From Lentibacillus populi (GTDB taxonomy: Bacteria > Bacillota > Bacilli > Bacillales > Amphibacillaceae), in assembly GCA_014642895.1 (NCBI GenBank), contig BMJD01000018.1:1-64000 (forward strand): a stretch of 64,000 nt of DNA. The letters are read 5' to 3'. The notes under the pieces are model-generated. The model was not told the DNA's origin. It saw only the letters and a list, made by a program, of their open reading frames with translations, and did no database searches. Shown in pieces: positions 44,230 through 52,350 of the stretch (positions are counted from its first letter, which is position 1; the number at the start of each line of letters is the position of its first letter). The translations under genes were made by a program, and so were the position numbers.

Positions 44230-44554
44230 GATCTTCATCACCTTCTTTTGGAGCTGATTCACTAAAAACAGAAATCACACTTGACGATTCTTCATCACCA
44301 ACTAATGCAGAAATTCGCGTTGGTTTTAACGGCATTCTCATCCTGGGAGGTCTAATGTCACTTAATGGCTTATCTAGCGACTCACTAATGATTTGTCGTA
44401 CTAAATTGGAACAAACTTTTGCCTGGCATGGGCCCATACCGCACCTTGTCAGCCTTTTAATGTCGTCAAACGTATGGGCACCTGATTTGATCGCCGTTTC
44501 AATTTCAGCAAGATTGATTTCCTCACATTTACAAACGATGGTTGAATCATCCAT
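44222..44554 (-). CDS. BFD-like [2Fe-2S]-binding subunit
   Basis: A 110-residue protein. C8-x-C10 and C38-x4-C43 (VCKCEE, TRCGMGPCQAKVC) form a BFD-type [2Fe-2S] site in residues 1-55. The remaining part (SDIRPPRMRMPLKPTRISAL) is the linker that in related enzymes contacts the DAO subunit. Often this unit is fused to the C-terminus of the HcnB-like protein; here it is separate, starting right at the stop of that gene behind AGGGGGTG. Confidence 0.82.
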   Translation of the reverse strand: MDDSTIVCKCEEINLAEIETAIKSGAHTFDDIKRLTRCGMGPCQAKVCSNLVRQIISESLDKPLSDIRPPRMRMPLKPTRISALVGDEESSSVISVFSESAPKEGDEDHV

Positions 44555-45667
44555 TTAAACACCCCCTACAAACATGTTAAAGAGCTGTGTTAATTGTGCA
44601 TCCACATTATCTTGAAAAGACCGCATCAAATTAACTCTTGCATGGAAAGCATTTTGGGATTCAGCAGATTCTAAGCGATAAAGTTCCTGCCACGACAGTT
44701 CTCTTTTTACGTTGGCTTCTTCCTTACTTAAGCCATTTAATGTCTCTGCAACACTAACTGCAGCAATCTCTGCTGTTAGTAAAATGGGGCCCAAATTGGT
44801 GATCCCAGCTGCATTTCCAGCAACATAAATAGATGATGTGCTTGTTTCCATCATGGTTGAATACTGCGGCAGCCAGCCTCCAAGCTCCTTTTCATAAGTA
44901 AAATCACAATTTAATATTTCAAACGGCTCCAAAATCGGGGTTAAGCCTTTACCAATACAAACCAAGTCAATATCCATTTCCTCTTCGGTGTTGTTGTAGC
45001 TGATGATGACCTTTTCAACCTCACCTGAACCAGAGGCATGTTTGACAAAGCTATCCAGATAAACAGGGACACCAGCTTCTTTTAAAAAGTGAACCGTTTC
45101 CGCTTTTTTTCCAACTAGCTGTACTTCATTATCAACTATCCCTTGTAAACAAACACCATTCTCAACAAGTTGCTTTCCAACTTCTAATGCAAAATCATTA
45201 GAACCGATAACGAGGGCATTTTTCCCTGGGATAACATGTTCACGGTTCATCAATATTTGCGCGGCACCTGCAGTCATGACCCCGGGCAATGTCCAGCCGG
45301 GGAAAACGAACGCTTCTTCAGCAGCACCTGTTGCGACAATTACTTTTTTAGCCGCGATCGGAATCGTGTTCTGGCCATTCGATACACCAACCCTTCCATC
45401 TTTATACGTTCCAATCATCGTGTGTTTCAATAAAACAGTTACGTCTAAATTCGTAAGTCTTTCTATTAGAGTCTGTGCAAGCGCTGTACCCGTTTGGTCC
45501 CCGAACTGTTTAGGAAGATTGTTTAGTTGCTGTGTTTGCTGTCTTAATTGCCCGCCTAAAGAAAACGATTCATCAACGATTATTGTCTTGATGCCATTAG
45601 AGGCTGCGACATATGCTGCATGTAATCCTGCTGGTCCGCCGCCCACGATTAGTAAATCAGTTTCCAT
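44555..45667 (-). CDS. NAD(P)/FAD-dependent dehydrogenase subunit (HcnB/LhpF-like)
   Basis: A 370-residue pyridine-nucleotide-disulfide-reductase-fold protein: LLIVGGGPAGLHAAYVAAS at the N-terminus, VIVATGAAEEAFVFPGWTLPGV in the middle, a second GxGxxG-like motif ALVIGSNDFALEVGKQL, and IYVAGNAAGITNLGPI near the C-terminus. It passes electrons between the DAO subunit and the iron-sulfur proteins. Its start overlaps the ferredoxin gene by 11 bases. The C-terminal BFD domain found in fused relatives is encoded separately just downstream. Confidence 0.85.
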   Translation of the reverse strand: METDLLIVGGGPAGLHAAYVAASNGIKTIIVDESFSLGGQLRQQTQQLNNLPKQFGDQTGTALAQTLIERLTNLDVTVLLKHTMIGTYKDGRVGVSNGQNTIPIAAKKVIVATGAAEEAFVFPGWTLPGVMTAGAAQILMNREHVIPGKNALVIGSNDFALEVGKQLVENGVCLQGIVDNEVQLVGKKAETVHFLKEAGVPVYLDSFVKHASGSGEVEKVIISYNNTEEEMDIDLVCIGKGLTPILEPFEILNCDFTYEKELGGWLPQYSTMMETSTSSIYVAGNAAGITNLGPILLTAEIAAVSVAETLNGLSKEEANVKRELSWQELYRLESAESQNAFHARVNLMRSFQDNVDAQLTQLFNMFVGGV

Positions 45668-45980
45668 TTGCTTTCCTCCTTACATCGGGATCACCGTCAT
45701 TTGAGTATATGTTTGCCCCTTCCTCGACTAACGTCATACAGCTAAGTACATGATCCAATTCATTTACGGAAACAAAGCAGCTGCAGCATCTGCCATTTGC
45801 ACAAAATAATCCTCGTGGTTGCTGCAGCTTCCTGCTAACTCCCAATTTTTTAATACCGTTTGCCATAAGCGCGGCCGCTATTGTTTGTCCCTGCTTCGCC
45901 TTTAACAACTTTCCATTAAAATAAAAAGATATTTCCCCCTCAAGATAATTTTCTGAAATCGAATTAGGTGATGTTCCCAT
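45657..45980 (-). CDS. [2Fe-2S] ferredoxin-like subunit (HcnA/LhpE-like)
   Basis: A 107-residue protein of the Fer2_4 type. The cluster ligands are C60-x4-C65-x2-C68 and C81 (LFCANGRCCSCFVSV...SCMT), with an extra C66. GQTIAAALMANGI is the usual family helix. AAGGGGCG precedes the ATG. It is the first gene of the three-part dehydrogenase, directly behind a GntR operator. Confidence 0.85.
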   Translation of the reverse strand: MGTSPNSISENYLEGEISFYFNGKLLKAKQGQTIAAALMANGIKKLGVSRKLQQPRGLFCANGRCCSCFVSVNELDHVLSCMTLVEEGANIYSNDGDPDVRRKANGN

Positions 45981-45999
45981 TATAAGCGCCCCTTAATAA

Positions 46000-46020
46000 T
46001 ATAATGTTATAATATTATAA
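46000..46020. promoter_or_regulatory. GntR operator upstream of the dehydrogenase genes
   Basis: Two overlapping palindromes, TATAATGTTATAA and TATAATATTATAA, cover this stretch, which also contains a likely -10 box. The same pair, in the other order, is found upstream of gntR at 48046-48067. Confidence 0.6.
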
Positions 46021-46094
46021 TCATTGTAGTAGAAATCTTTTTCACACTACTCTATTAATTTAATAATTAACCAGTAACGGCAAGCACATAACCA

Positions 46095-47201
46095 CTATCC
46101 ACGCTCAGGACGATATGCTGTTAAATCTACATCTACTTTTTTTCCCTCAGCTATCGATGCAGCTAATGCGCCAACATAAGGCCCCATCGTTAAACCAGAT
46201 GCACCTAAGCCTGTTGCGACTACAACCCTTTTCACACTGTCAAACGTTCCTAATAAAGGCAAAACATCTGGACCCATTGGGCGAAACCCGATTCTGACTT
46301 CTTGGATTGTTCCGTTTGCAAGACCTGGTGCAACAGTTAAAGCATTTGTTAAAACTTCATTAATCCCACCAACAGTCGCTTGATAGTCAAAACCGGAACC
46401 CGTTTCTCTCGTAGCACCGGCAACAACCCGTGAATCATCAAACGCTAACATATAATGGCTGCTTTCTGGCAATACTACCGGCCAATTGGAAGTATCCGCA
46501 TCTGGTAATTTAATATGTGCGATTTGCCCTCGCTGTGGCTCCACTTTAACATCAATGCCAATGGGTTCCAATAATGCTGATGCCCATGCGCCTGCTGCTA
46601 TAAGTACAGTATCTGCATGAATTGTTTCATGATGGAACTTCACACCAGTAACTACATCCTGTTCTTTTATCAGAGATGCTTCACCATGCAGCACTTTTGC
46701 TCCATGTTTTTTTGCAGCCCGGATCATGGCGTCTCTTAGTAATTTGCCATCCACTCGTGCTGCGCCAGAAATAAAAATAGCCTCCAGTTGCGCATTTAAA
46801 GGTGGAAATAATTCACATGCTTCTTTAGCAGTTAACCGCTGGACATCACCAATTTCTGGTGCATTTTCATACTTATCGTTTATTTCTTTTTCAATTGTAT
46901 GTAACTCATCCGGATCTGAACTTATACATAGCGCGCCTACCTTTTTATAACCGACATTTTCTTCGCCATCATTTTTTAATTGGTCAATTAGTCTAGGGTA
47001 AAACTGTGCACCACCTTTGGCGATCCGATACCAATCGTCATCCTTTACACTCGATACCCAGGGACAAACAATTCCAGCTCCAGCAGCCGTTGCAGCACCC
47101 TTATGTTCCTTATCAATCAGGATAACTTCGTGACCACTCTTTACTAATTGGTAAGCAGAGCTAGCTCCTACAACGCCACTGCCTACAACAATGATTTTCA
47201 T
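46095..47201 (-). CDS. FAD-dependent amino acid oxidase/dehydrogenase (DadA/glycine oxidase type)
   Basis: A 368-residue DAO-fold flavoprotein with IIVVGSGVVGASSAYQLVKSGHEVILID at the N-terminus (split here only by the fold), GAGIVCPW, QRGQIAHIKLP and the C-terminal IGFRPMGPDVLPLLG and ATGLGASGLTMGPYVG. Likely substrates are D-amino acids or secondary amines such as sarcosine or proline derivatives. GGAGAGGTGAC lies in front of the ATG. It is the second of three DAO-family enzymes in the cluster and sits between gntR and the dehydrogenase operon. Confidence 0.85.
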   Translation of the reverse strand: MKIIVVGSGVVGASSAYQLVKSGHEVILIDKEHKGAATAAGAGIVCPWVSSVKDDDWYRIAKGGAQFYPRLIDQLKNDGEENVGYKKVGALCISSDPDELHTIEKEINDKYENAPEIGDVQRLTAKEACELFPPLNAQLEAIFISGAARVDGKLLRDAMIRAAKKHGAKVLHGEASLIKEQDVVTGVKFHHETIHADTVLIAAGAWASALLEPIGIDVKVEPQRGQIAHIKLPDADTSNWPVVLPESSHYMLAFDDSRVVAGATRETGSGFDYQATVGGINEVLTNALTVAPGLANGTIQEVRIGFRPMGPDVLPLLGTFDSVKRVVVATGLGASGLTMGPYVGALAASIAEGKKVDVDLTAYRPERG

Positions 47202-47291
47202 ATTATGTCACCTCTCCAAAATGTTGTACGTATTATTGTAACTTTCCTACAGTGATATGCCTTTCATTTTAAGTAACGATTTACATGTTAT

Positions 47292-48014
47292 TTAAAGCTG
47301 AATCTCAAGAAAATATTTTGATTGGTCCTGTTTGACAATAAATCTGGAGTACTCAATGATATGATTATTTTTTGCAGAAGTATAACGTTCAAATACAAAT
47401 AACTGTTCACCTTGTGGGATATTCAATATGTTTGCTTCATATTCATCCGCTAAAATGGTTGAAAAGTAAATTTTCGCTTTACCTAATTCAACACCGTATT
47501 TTTTCTGAAAAATGTTATACAATAAATCATCTTCAATATCTGTACGATGTAAGTTCGGAAATGATGCTTGTGGAATAAAGGAATATTCAATTGCAACCGG
47601 TTGATTATTTTGTATTTTAACACGGTGAATTTTATATACTTGTTCTTCCTCGTTTATTTCCAATAATTTCGCTAGCTTGCCACCAGCTTTCTCCGTTTTA
47701 TAACTTAACGTTTTATGTGGGTGATGATGTGTTTCCCATGCTTCATTTTTTAAAGAAACAAACTTCGAAATATCTTTTTCTTCTATTTGCGTTACAAATG
47801 TTCCCTTACCACTTTGGCGTTGCAGGAAGCCAGCGTTTGCCAATTCAAGTACCGCCCTTTTTACGGTAATATTACTGACACCAAATTGAGTAGCCAATTC
47901 TTTCTCTGATGGTAATTGATATCCCACCCCCCATTCCCCTGAGGTGATTTTATCATTCAAGTATTGTTTCACCTGTTGGTATAAAGGTACCGATAATTCT
48001 TTATCAATCTTCAT
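47292..48014 (-). CDS. GntR-family transcriptional regulator (HutC/YvoA subfamily)
   Basis: A 240-residue regulator with an N-terminal winged helix (LPSEKELATQFGVSNITVKRAVLELANAGFLQRQSGKGTFV, split as residues 32-72) and a UTRA effector domain (GEQLFVFERYTSAKNNHIIEYSRFIVK). It lies at the head of the amine-oxidase cluster, and TTATAATATTATAA-type palindromes in front of its own gene and of the ferredoxin gene suggest it controls both. Confidence 0.9.
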   Translation of the reverse strand: MKIDKELSVPLYQQVKQYLNDKITSGEWGVGYQLPSEKELATQFGVSNITVKRAVLELANAGFLQRQSGKGTFVTQIEEKDISKFVSLKNEAWETHHHPHKTLSYKTEKAGGKLAKLLEINEEEQVYKIHRVKIQNNQPVAIEYSFIPQASFPNLHRTDIEDDLLYNIFQKKYGVELGKAKIYFSTILADEYEANILNIPQGEQLFVFERYTSAKNNHIIEYSRFIVKQDQSKYFLEIQL

Positions 48015-48045
48015 GTTGTTCTCCCTTTGATTACGAGTATTTTTA

Positions 48046-48067
48046 TTATAATATTATAATGTTATAA
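48046..48067. promoter_or_regulatory. GntR operator in front of its own gene
   Basis: TTATAATATTATAA overlapping TTATAATGTTATAA, 32 bases upstream of the gntR start. Same motif pair as at 46000-46020. Confidence 0.6.
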
Positions 48068-48403
48068 GCTTTGAAATAATGAGTTAATTTAGAGTAGTAT
48101 ATAACCTAGTGGTTGTAATGTCAATGGTTAATTTCTGTTAGTTTTGATTGTTTGTAATAGGAAATTAATTCATTAAGGAGTGCTCTGAATCTTTCACTCT
48201 AAAATCAAACTCTTAAAAACTGTGCTTTTGATACAGTAATAAAAACCTTGAAAGGCATTTTGCCACTAAAGATTTTAAAATTGATGATCAAGATAAGACA
48301 ATATTCTCATTCGTGCTGCATTCAATCCTTGCAAGTATTTTTAGCAATAAAATAGTTGCTTTATTTTTTATAAGGGAAGCCATAAGTTAATTAGATTATT
48401 AAT
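48068..48403. other. Gap between gntR and the IS4 element
   Basis: AT-rich. A + strand frame near 48240-48390 (LERHFATKDFKIDDQDKTIF and onward) is open for about 50 codons but has no start or ribosome binding site, so it may be chance or a gene scrap. No other content was recognised. Confidence 0.4.
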
Positions 48404-49936
48404 AACTCAACTTTCGCAGGCTGAAACAGGCAGATACACCTTGATATAGTTAGGTAGACCTGTAATCCATTGTTGTAGTTGACTTTTGATTAACTTTTGT
48501 ATTCTTTTATTGTTGTGTTTTAGGGTATCTTCAAGAAGCTCAATTAGCTGCTGTAATGTTACAGCCCAATCAAGTTCATTTATTTCATCACATAATTCAT
48601 AAAACATGCCACCCAAGGTTCGATCATCGGTACTGCAACGATTTTGCCATGAAAGCGCGATATACCTTGTAAATACGATGGTTGTATGACTGATTAGCGC
48701 ATCGTATGAACGGCTTTGGAATTCCTTCTGAAGTTTCAAAAGGGATTTCGTTGTCTTGAAAAAGACTTCAATGTCCCAACGCATGCCATAGATACGAATA
48801 ATTTCCTGATCACTTAGGGTGCAATCGGTACTCAAAATGGCGAGCCAATCACTTTTCTTATTTCGATTGCGTACGAATACCACCTTAACTGACACACCAT
48901 TGGCCTGTGTTGTATGGATAGAACGTAAAATGCCTTTTTTACCGTCAATTGGTTTAGCCAAACGATAGAGTTGGTCCAGGCTGACACGTTTGCCATCGAC
49001 AAGGTAACGTTGTTTTAGTTTTTTGACCATACCAATCACGTCAAGCCCCTGTTCCGTGATAGCCTTAATTAATGGTTGTTGAGTGAACCATGTATCCATC
49101 AACACATAAGAGGCATCAATTCCGGCGTTCATGGCACGCTTAAGCATATCTGGGATTTGCTCCGGTGCTGCCTGTAACGCTTCCAGACGACGTTTGTATC
49201 CCGAGGTACGTTTGTCAATTGTTTCGGACATACCGTTTATTTGGCTTTTTTTCGAACGCAGCAATGAAAAATCTATCGGCATGAAAGTTGCACCATCTGA
49301 CCAACCAAGGGTAAGCATACGAAACCCTTTATAAAAACGCATTTTTTGTGATGCATGATCAAAGCAACGAGCCAGAAGTTCGACATGTTTACTTCGATTC
49401 CGGTCATATGATGAATCATCTAAAATAAGTGCTTTTGGGCGGTTATGATGCGTAAGTTTTGACACCTTTGCAATCGTATAAGCAGCTAGTGAAAGCAGAA
49501 AACGTCGCCAGTTGAACGTGGATTGATTCAAAAAACGATAAACGGTATCTTTGGCCGGAACATCCGAAGATTTCTTGCTTTCAAGCATGCGAAACCAGTT
49601 TTTGTTTTCAAAGATTAAACAAAAGATCAACTTGAAAATATAGGCACAAGAAAATCCAAAAGACTTTGTAATACCCGCTTTACGTAAGTGTGTTAACACG
49701 TTCAATTCTTTAAAAGTTAGTTTAATTTCGTTTGGCAGTTGCTTGTTTTGGTCGTTTTCCGCTATCATAGTAGGAGCACCTCTTCTATTTTGGTAGTGAT
49801 TCTCGTCAAATCAACTATACCAAATGTTGAGGTGTTTTTTCATGTTTAAACGTAATGTCAAGGATCATATTTCAACGACTACAAGCACTTGCATGTCTTG
49901 AACTAACTATGTTTTTGACGGTGCGAAAGTTGAGTT
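48404..49936 (-). mobile_element. IS4-family insertion sequence, apparently complete
   Basis: Bounded by terminal inverted repeats AACTCAACTTTCGCA (48404-48418) and TGCGAAAGTTGAGTT (49922-49936), about 1.53 kb, with one full-length transposase gene. Flanking bases are all A/T, so the target duplication cannot be defined with confidence. Confidence 0.88.
48407..49768 (-). CDS. IS4-family transposase
   Basis: A 453-residue DDE transposase. The three acidic residues fall in ALILDDSSYD (near 118), YVLMDTWF (near 222) and the IS4 signature YGMRWDIEVFFKTTKSLLK (Y-x2-R-x3-E-x6-K, near 327-345). The frame is intact from the ATG at 49768 (GAGGTG upstream) to a stop inside the left inverted repeat, so the element may be active. 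Confidence 0.92.
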   Translation of the reverse strand: MIAENDQNKQLPNEIKLTFKELNVLTHLRKAGITKSFGFSCAYIFKLIFCLIFENKNWFRMLESKKSSDVPAKDTVYRFLNQSTFNWRRFLLSLAAYTIAKVSKLTHHNRPKALILDDSSYDRNRSKHVELLARCFDHASQKMRFYKGFRMLTLGWSDGATFMPIDFSLLRSKKSQINGMSETIDKRTSGYKRRLEALQAAPEQIPDMLKRAMNAGIDASYVLMDTWFTQQPLIKAITEQGLDVIGMVKKLKQRYLVDGKRVSLDQLYRLAKPIDGKKGILRSIHTTQANGVSVKVVFVRNRNKKSDWLAILSTDCTLSDQEIIRIYGMRWDIEVFFKTTKSLLKLQKEFQSRSYDALISHTTIVFTRYIALSWQNRCSTDDRTLGGMFYELCDEINELDWAVTLQQLIELLEDTLKHNNKRIQKLIKSQLQQWITGLPNYIKVYLPVSACES

Positions 49937-50136
49937 AATAATATTAAGATGGAACTTTATTTCATGTCCTATTTGGTAACTGGTCATCCAAAATCATCTA
50001 AAACGGAGAATTTGGACGTTGAGAAATAAGAGTAATTATGCATTCAAATACTTTAATGGAATAAAGCATCATGGATGATACGTCTTATTGCTATTAGATC
50101 AAGGTATTTAGAATTTTGGCATTGGGACGTAGGTAA

Positions 50137-50518
50137 TCACTCCTTTTCATCAAGGATGCTATCGATTAAAATAAAATTTTCTCCCCTTTTCTTAACTTTT
50201 TCCTTGTCGAAGTAAAAATGATAAAATTCGTGTGCCCATATAAAGTTCCCATAAATTTTGGTGTACACCGAATTAATCTGTATATAAAAATGCTTATTGT
50301 GATAAAAAACCAATCCTCCGTAATCATTATTCTTGATTGGGAATTCTAACACATAGGCATTTTCATACATTCATACAGATAGGTTTTCATATATTCCAAA
50401 GGTTTTGAAGCAATTAGGGGATTGCCTGAAGATTTTAGTAGTTCTATTTTTGATTTAATGGAAGGTAAATAGGCATGTTTAAAATGAATGACTTTATAAG
50501 ATTATCTTTACTGTTCAA
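50137..50518 (-). pseudogene. Broken ImmA/IrrE-type metallopeptidase gene
   Basis: A TTG at 50518, six bases after GGAGGGGG, begins NSKDNLIKSF. In a neighbouring frame HAYLPSIKSKIELLKSSGNP continues toward EYMKTYLYE, then the frame shifts again to YENAYVLEFPIKNNDYGGLV and the zinc motif H-E-F-Y-H (IWAHEFYHFYFD). It ends early at DEKE-stop where relatives continue with the antirestriction/IrrE C-terminal half. Two frameshifts and a truncation make it inactive. Similar genes encode the protease of repressor-protease pairs. Confidence 0.6.
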
Positions 50519-50630
50519 GTTTATCCCCCTCCAACATAGCTGGTGAAGTTGTTAAAGGTTCAAGAACATCAATCAACAATACAAATCCTCTAAAGGCTTG
50601 CATCCCCTCCCGGAACGATTCATCAGCCTT
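50508..50630 (-). pseudogene. C-terminal remnant of the gene upstream of immA
   Basis: A frame ending TAA at 50508 reads ADESFREGMQAFRGFVLLID then VLEPLTTSPAMLEGDKLEQ. It overlaps the start of the ImmA-type gene by 11 bases and supplies its ribosome binding site, as the partner gene of an operon would. No start remains. I do not recognise the protein; a helix-turn-helix partner would be expected by analogy. Confidence 0.4.
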
Positions 50631-50660
50631 TTAGTGTAACTGGGATGAATTACGATAGTG

Positions 50661-50763
50661 TTAACTTATGGTCACTTACATTTGGATTAACATAAGATTG
50701 GCAAATATCGGTCGTTATATTGACAACAACAGATTGGACGGCACTACTTGACATGATTGTCGT
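50661..50763 (-). pseudogene. Fragment of an SSS symporter gene
   Basis: These 103 bases match 42000-42108, an internal part of the SSS symporter gene, at roughly nine of ten positions, with a six-base deletion. It is the remnant of a second, related symporter gene or a local duplication. Confidence 0.75.
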
Positions 50764-50765
50764 GT

Positions 50766-51014
50766 ATCTACCAATGTTTTTTGATAAAATCCGATACTTT
50801 GTACCGTGTTTATATCCATATTACGCAACGTGATTTCACCGTTTGCAAACACCGACTGGATATCTGCAATATAATCCTTTATCGTTTCCAACTGTTCTTC
50901 TACGGATTCCAGTGCTTTTGCCTGGGAGGCATCAAAAAGCATAAAGGTGCTCAACGGTTCCTCGTTTTCTTTTTCCACGTTGGACGTTATGTGAAAATGC
51001 TTCCTCATCAATCT
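50766..51014 (-). pseudogene. Fragment of an unidentified gene fused to the symporter scrap
   Basis: The frame reads MRKHFHITSNVEKENEEPLS then TFMLFDASQAKALESVEEQL and a helical stretch ending FYQKTLVDTR, after which it runs into the symporter fragment in a wrong frame. Composition looks like real coding sequence, predicted largely helical, but there is no convincing ribosome binding site and I do not know the family. Confidence 0.4.
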
Positions 51015-51057
51015 GGGTAGTGCCACAATATCTTTCTAGCCCTCTAAGACCCACTAT

Positions 51058-51082
51058 GGGACAAGGACCTTCTCCTTGCCCC
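51058..51082 (-). terminator. Hairpin after the amidohydrolase gene
   Basis: GGGACAAGGA (51058-51067) pairs with TCCTTGCCCC (51073-51082) with one G-T type mismatch, a few bases past the amidohydrolase stop. A U-tract is lacking. Confidence 0.5.
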
Positions 51083-51087
51083 AACAA

Positions 51088-52260
51088 TTATGAATATACA
51101 AGCTCACCACCAACATACACTTGATCGACCAATTTCAAATTCTTTAGATCTTCGAGCGGGTTATCTTTTAACAAAACGAAATCCGCCCTATAACCCTCTT
51201 CAATTTGCCCAACTTTTCTCCCCAAAATTTCACCGGCATTAGTCGTTGCCGTTTTTAAAATTTCCTTTACATTTGGTAAAAACTTGTACATCATTAATAA
51301 TTCATCAAGCAAAGCAGTGTGAGGGGTACACGGTGAACCCGCATCAGATCCAGCTCCAATCAATATATCTCGATCAAAAAATGTTTTAAATGCCTTTTCG
51401 TGTTTTTCTACAATTTCCACTGCTTTTTGTTTTGCATACGCCGGTATTTCATCTAGTAATGCAATTTGCTGATAGACATAAAGCGTTGGCGTCCACGCTA
51501 TCTCCTTCTCCTCCATCATTTCTACAAGTTCTTCATCCAGATCATGACCATGTTCAATGGTATCAATTCCAGCTTGTATCGAGTTTAAGATGCCCTGCCT
51601 GCCAATTGCATGGGAGGCCACCTTTAGTCCAAATTTATGTGCTTCATCGCAAATTACTTGTTGTTCTTCCATACTTAGTTCAGAGTTACCAACCGCTTCC
51701 CCTTCGTGTCTCCCATATACCCCGCCGGTAGAACTCAGTTTAATAACTTCCGCACCTTTAAAAATCTGCTCTCGGACACCTTTTAATGCCTCATCCGGGC
51801 CATCGACAAACCTTGCCCAGAATGGATCATGGCCACCTGTCATGGTTAACGTCTTTCCGCTAGCAATTATAGTAGGTCCTTTAATAAGACCTCTCTTTAC
51901 ACCCTTGGCAACATGAAGAGCAATATCATCTACGGAACCAATATCCCGTATTGTCGTAATTCCACTTTCAATATAGTTTTGGCAATAGACCACAGCACGT
52001 ATAAGCATTTGCTCATAGCCCTCTTCTTCTAACGTCGCCACAGGATCCCTTGAGCCATCCCACATTATATGTACATGTAAATCTATTAATCCCGGCATGA
52101 GATACTTTCCTTCTCCATCGATACATTTTATATGATTTGGGTAATCTTCTTTTGGCAATAACTTATAAATTTCTCCATTTTTAATCCAAACTCCGTACTC
52201 GTTTTTTATTTCCAAATGAGGACCGTAAAGAATTTGGACATTATCCATAATATATTCCAT
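51088..52260 (-). CDS. Metal-dependent amidohydrolase (imidazolonepropionase/prolidase-like)
   Basis: A 390-residue TIM-barrel amidohydrolase. Metal-site residues: H-x-H in LIDLHVHIMWDG (about 60-65), the likely carboxylated Lys in AEVIKLSSTGG, His in VASHAIG and TIEHGHD, and the Asp of GAGSDAG. Relatives hydrolyse Xaa-Pro dipeptides, imidazolone or other cyclic amides. Start ATG at 52260 with AGAGGAG upstream. It follows the M24 gene in a cluster with an SSS symporter and PucR regulator, separated from M24 by a terminator-like hairpin. Cyclic ureide, guanidine or dipeptide substrates all fit. Confidence 0.85.
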   Translation of the reverse strand: MEYIMDNVQILYGPHLEIKNEYGVWIKNGEIYKLLPKEDYPNHIKCIDGEGKYLMPGLIDLHVHIMWDGSRDPVATLEEEGYEQMLIRAVVYCQNYIESGITTIRDIGSVDDIALHVAKGVKRGLIKGPTIIASGKTLTMTGGHDPFWARFVDGPDEALKGVREQIFKGAEVIKLSSTGGVYGRHEGEAVGNSELSMEEQQVICDEAHKFGLKVASHAIGRQGILNSIQAGIDTIEHGHDLDEELVEMMEEKEIAWTPTLYVYQQIALLDEIPAYAKQKAVEIVEKHEKAFKTFFDRDILIGAGSDAGSPCTPHTALLDELLMMYKFLPNVKEILKTATTNAGEILGRKVGQIEEGYRADFVLLKDNPLEDLKNLKLVDQVYVGGELVYS

Positions 52261-52280
52261 AGTAAGTTCTCCTCTTTATG

Positions 52281-52325
52281 TTTTTTTAAAAAGAGAAGTG
52301 AGTACTTTGTTAAATACTCACTTCT
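52281..52325 (-). terminator. Terminator/attenuator between the M24 and amidohydrolase genes
   Basis: AGAAGTGAGTA (52294-52304) and TACTCACTTCT (52315-52325) form a perfect 11-bp stem, followed on the minus strand by CTTTTT. It lies after the M24 stop and 34 nt before the amidohydrolase start. Confidence 0.7.
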
Positions 52326-52350
52326 ATCGCTGGGTCTCATTCCAGTAAAA

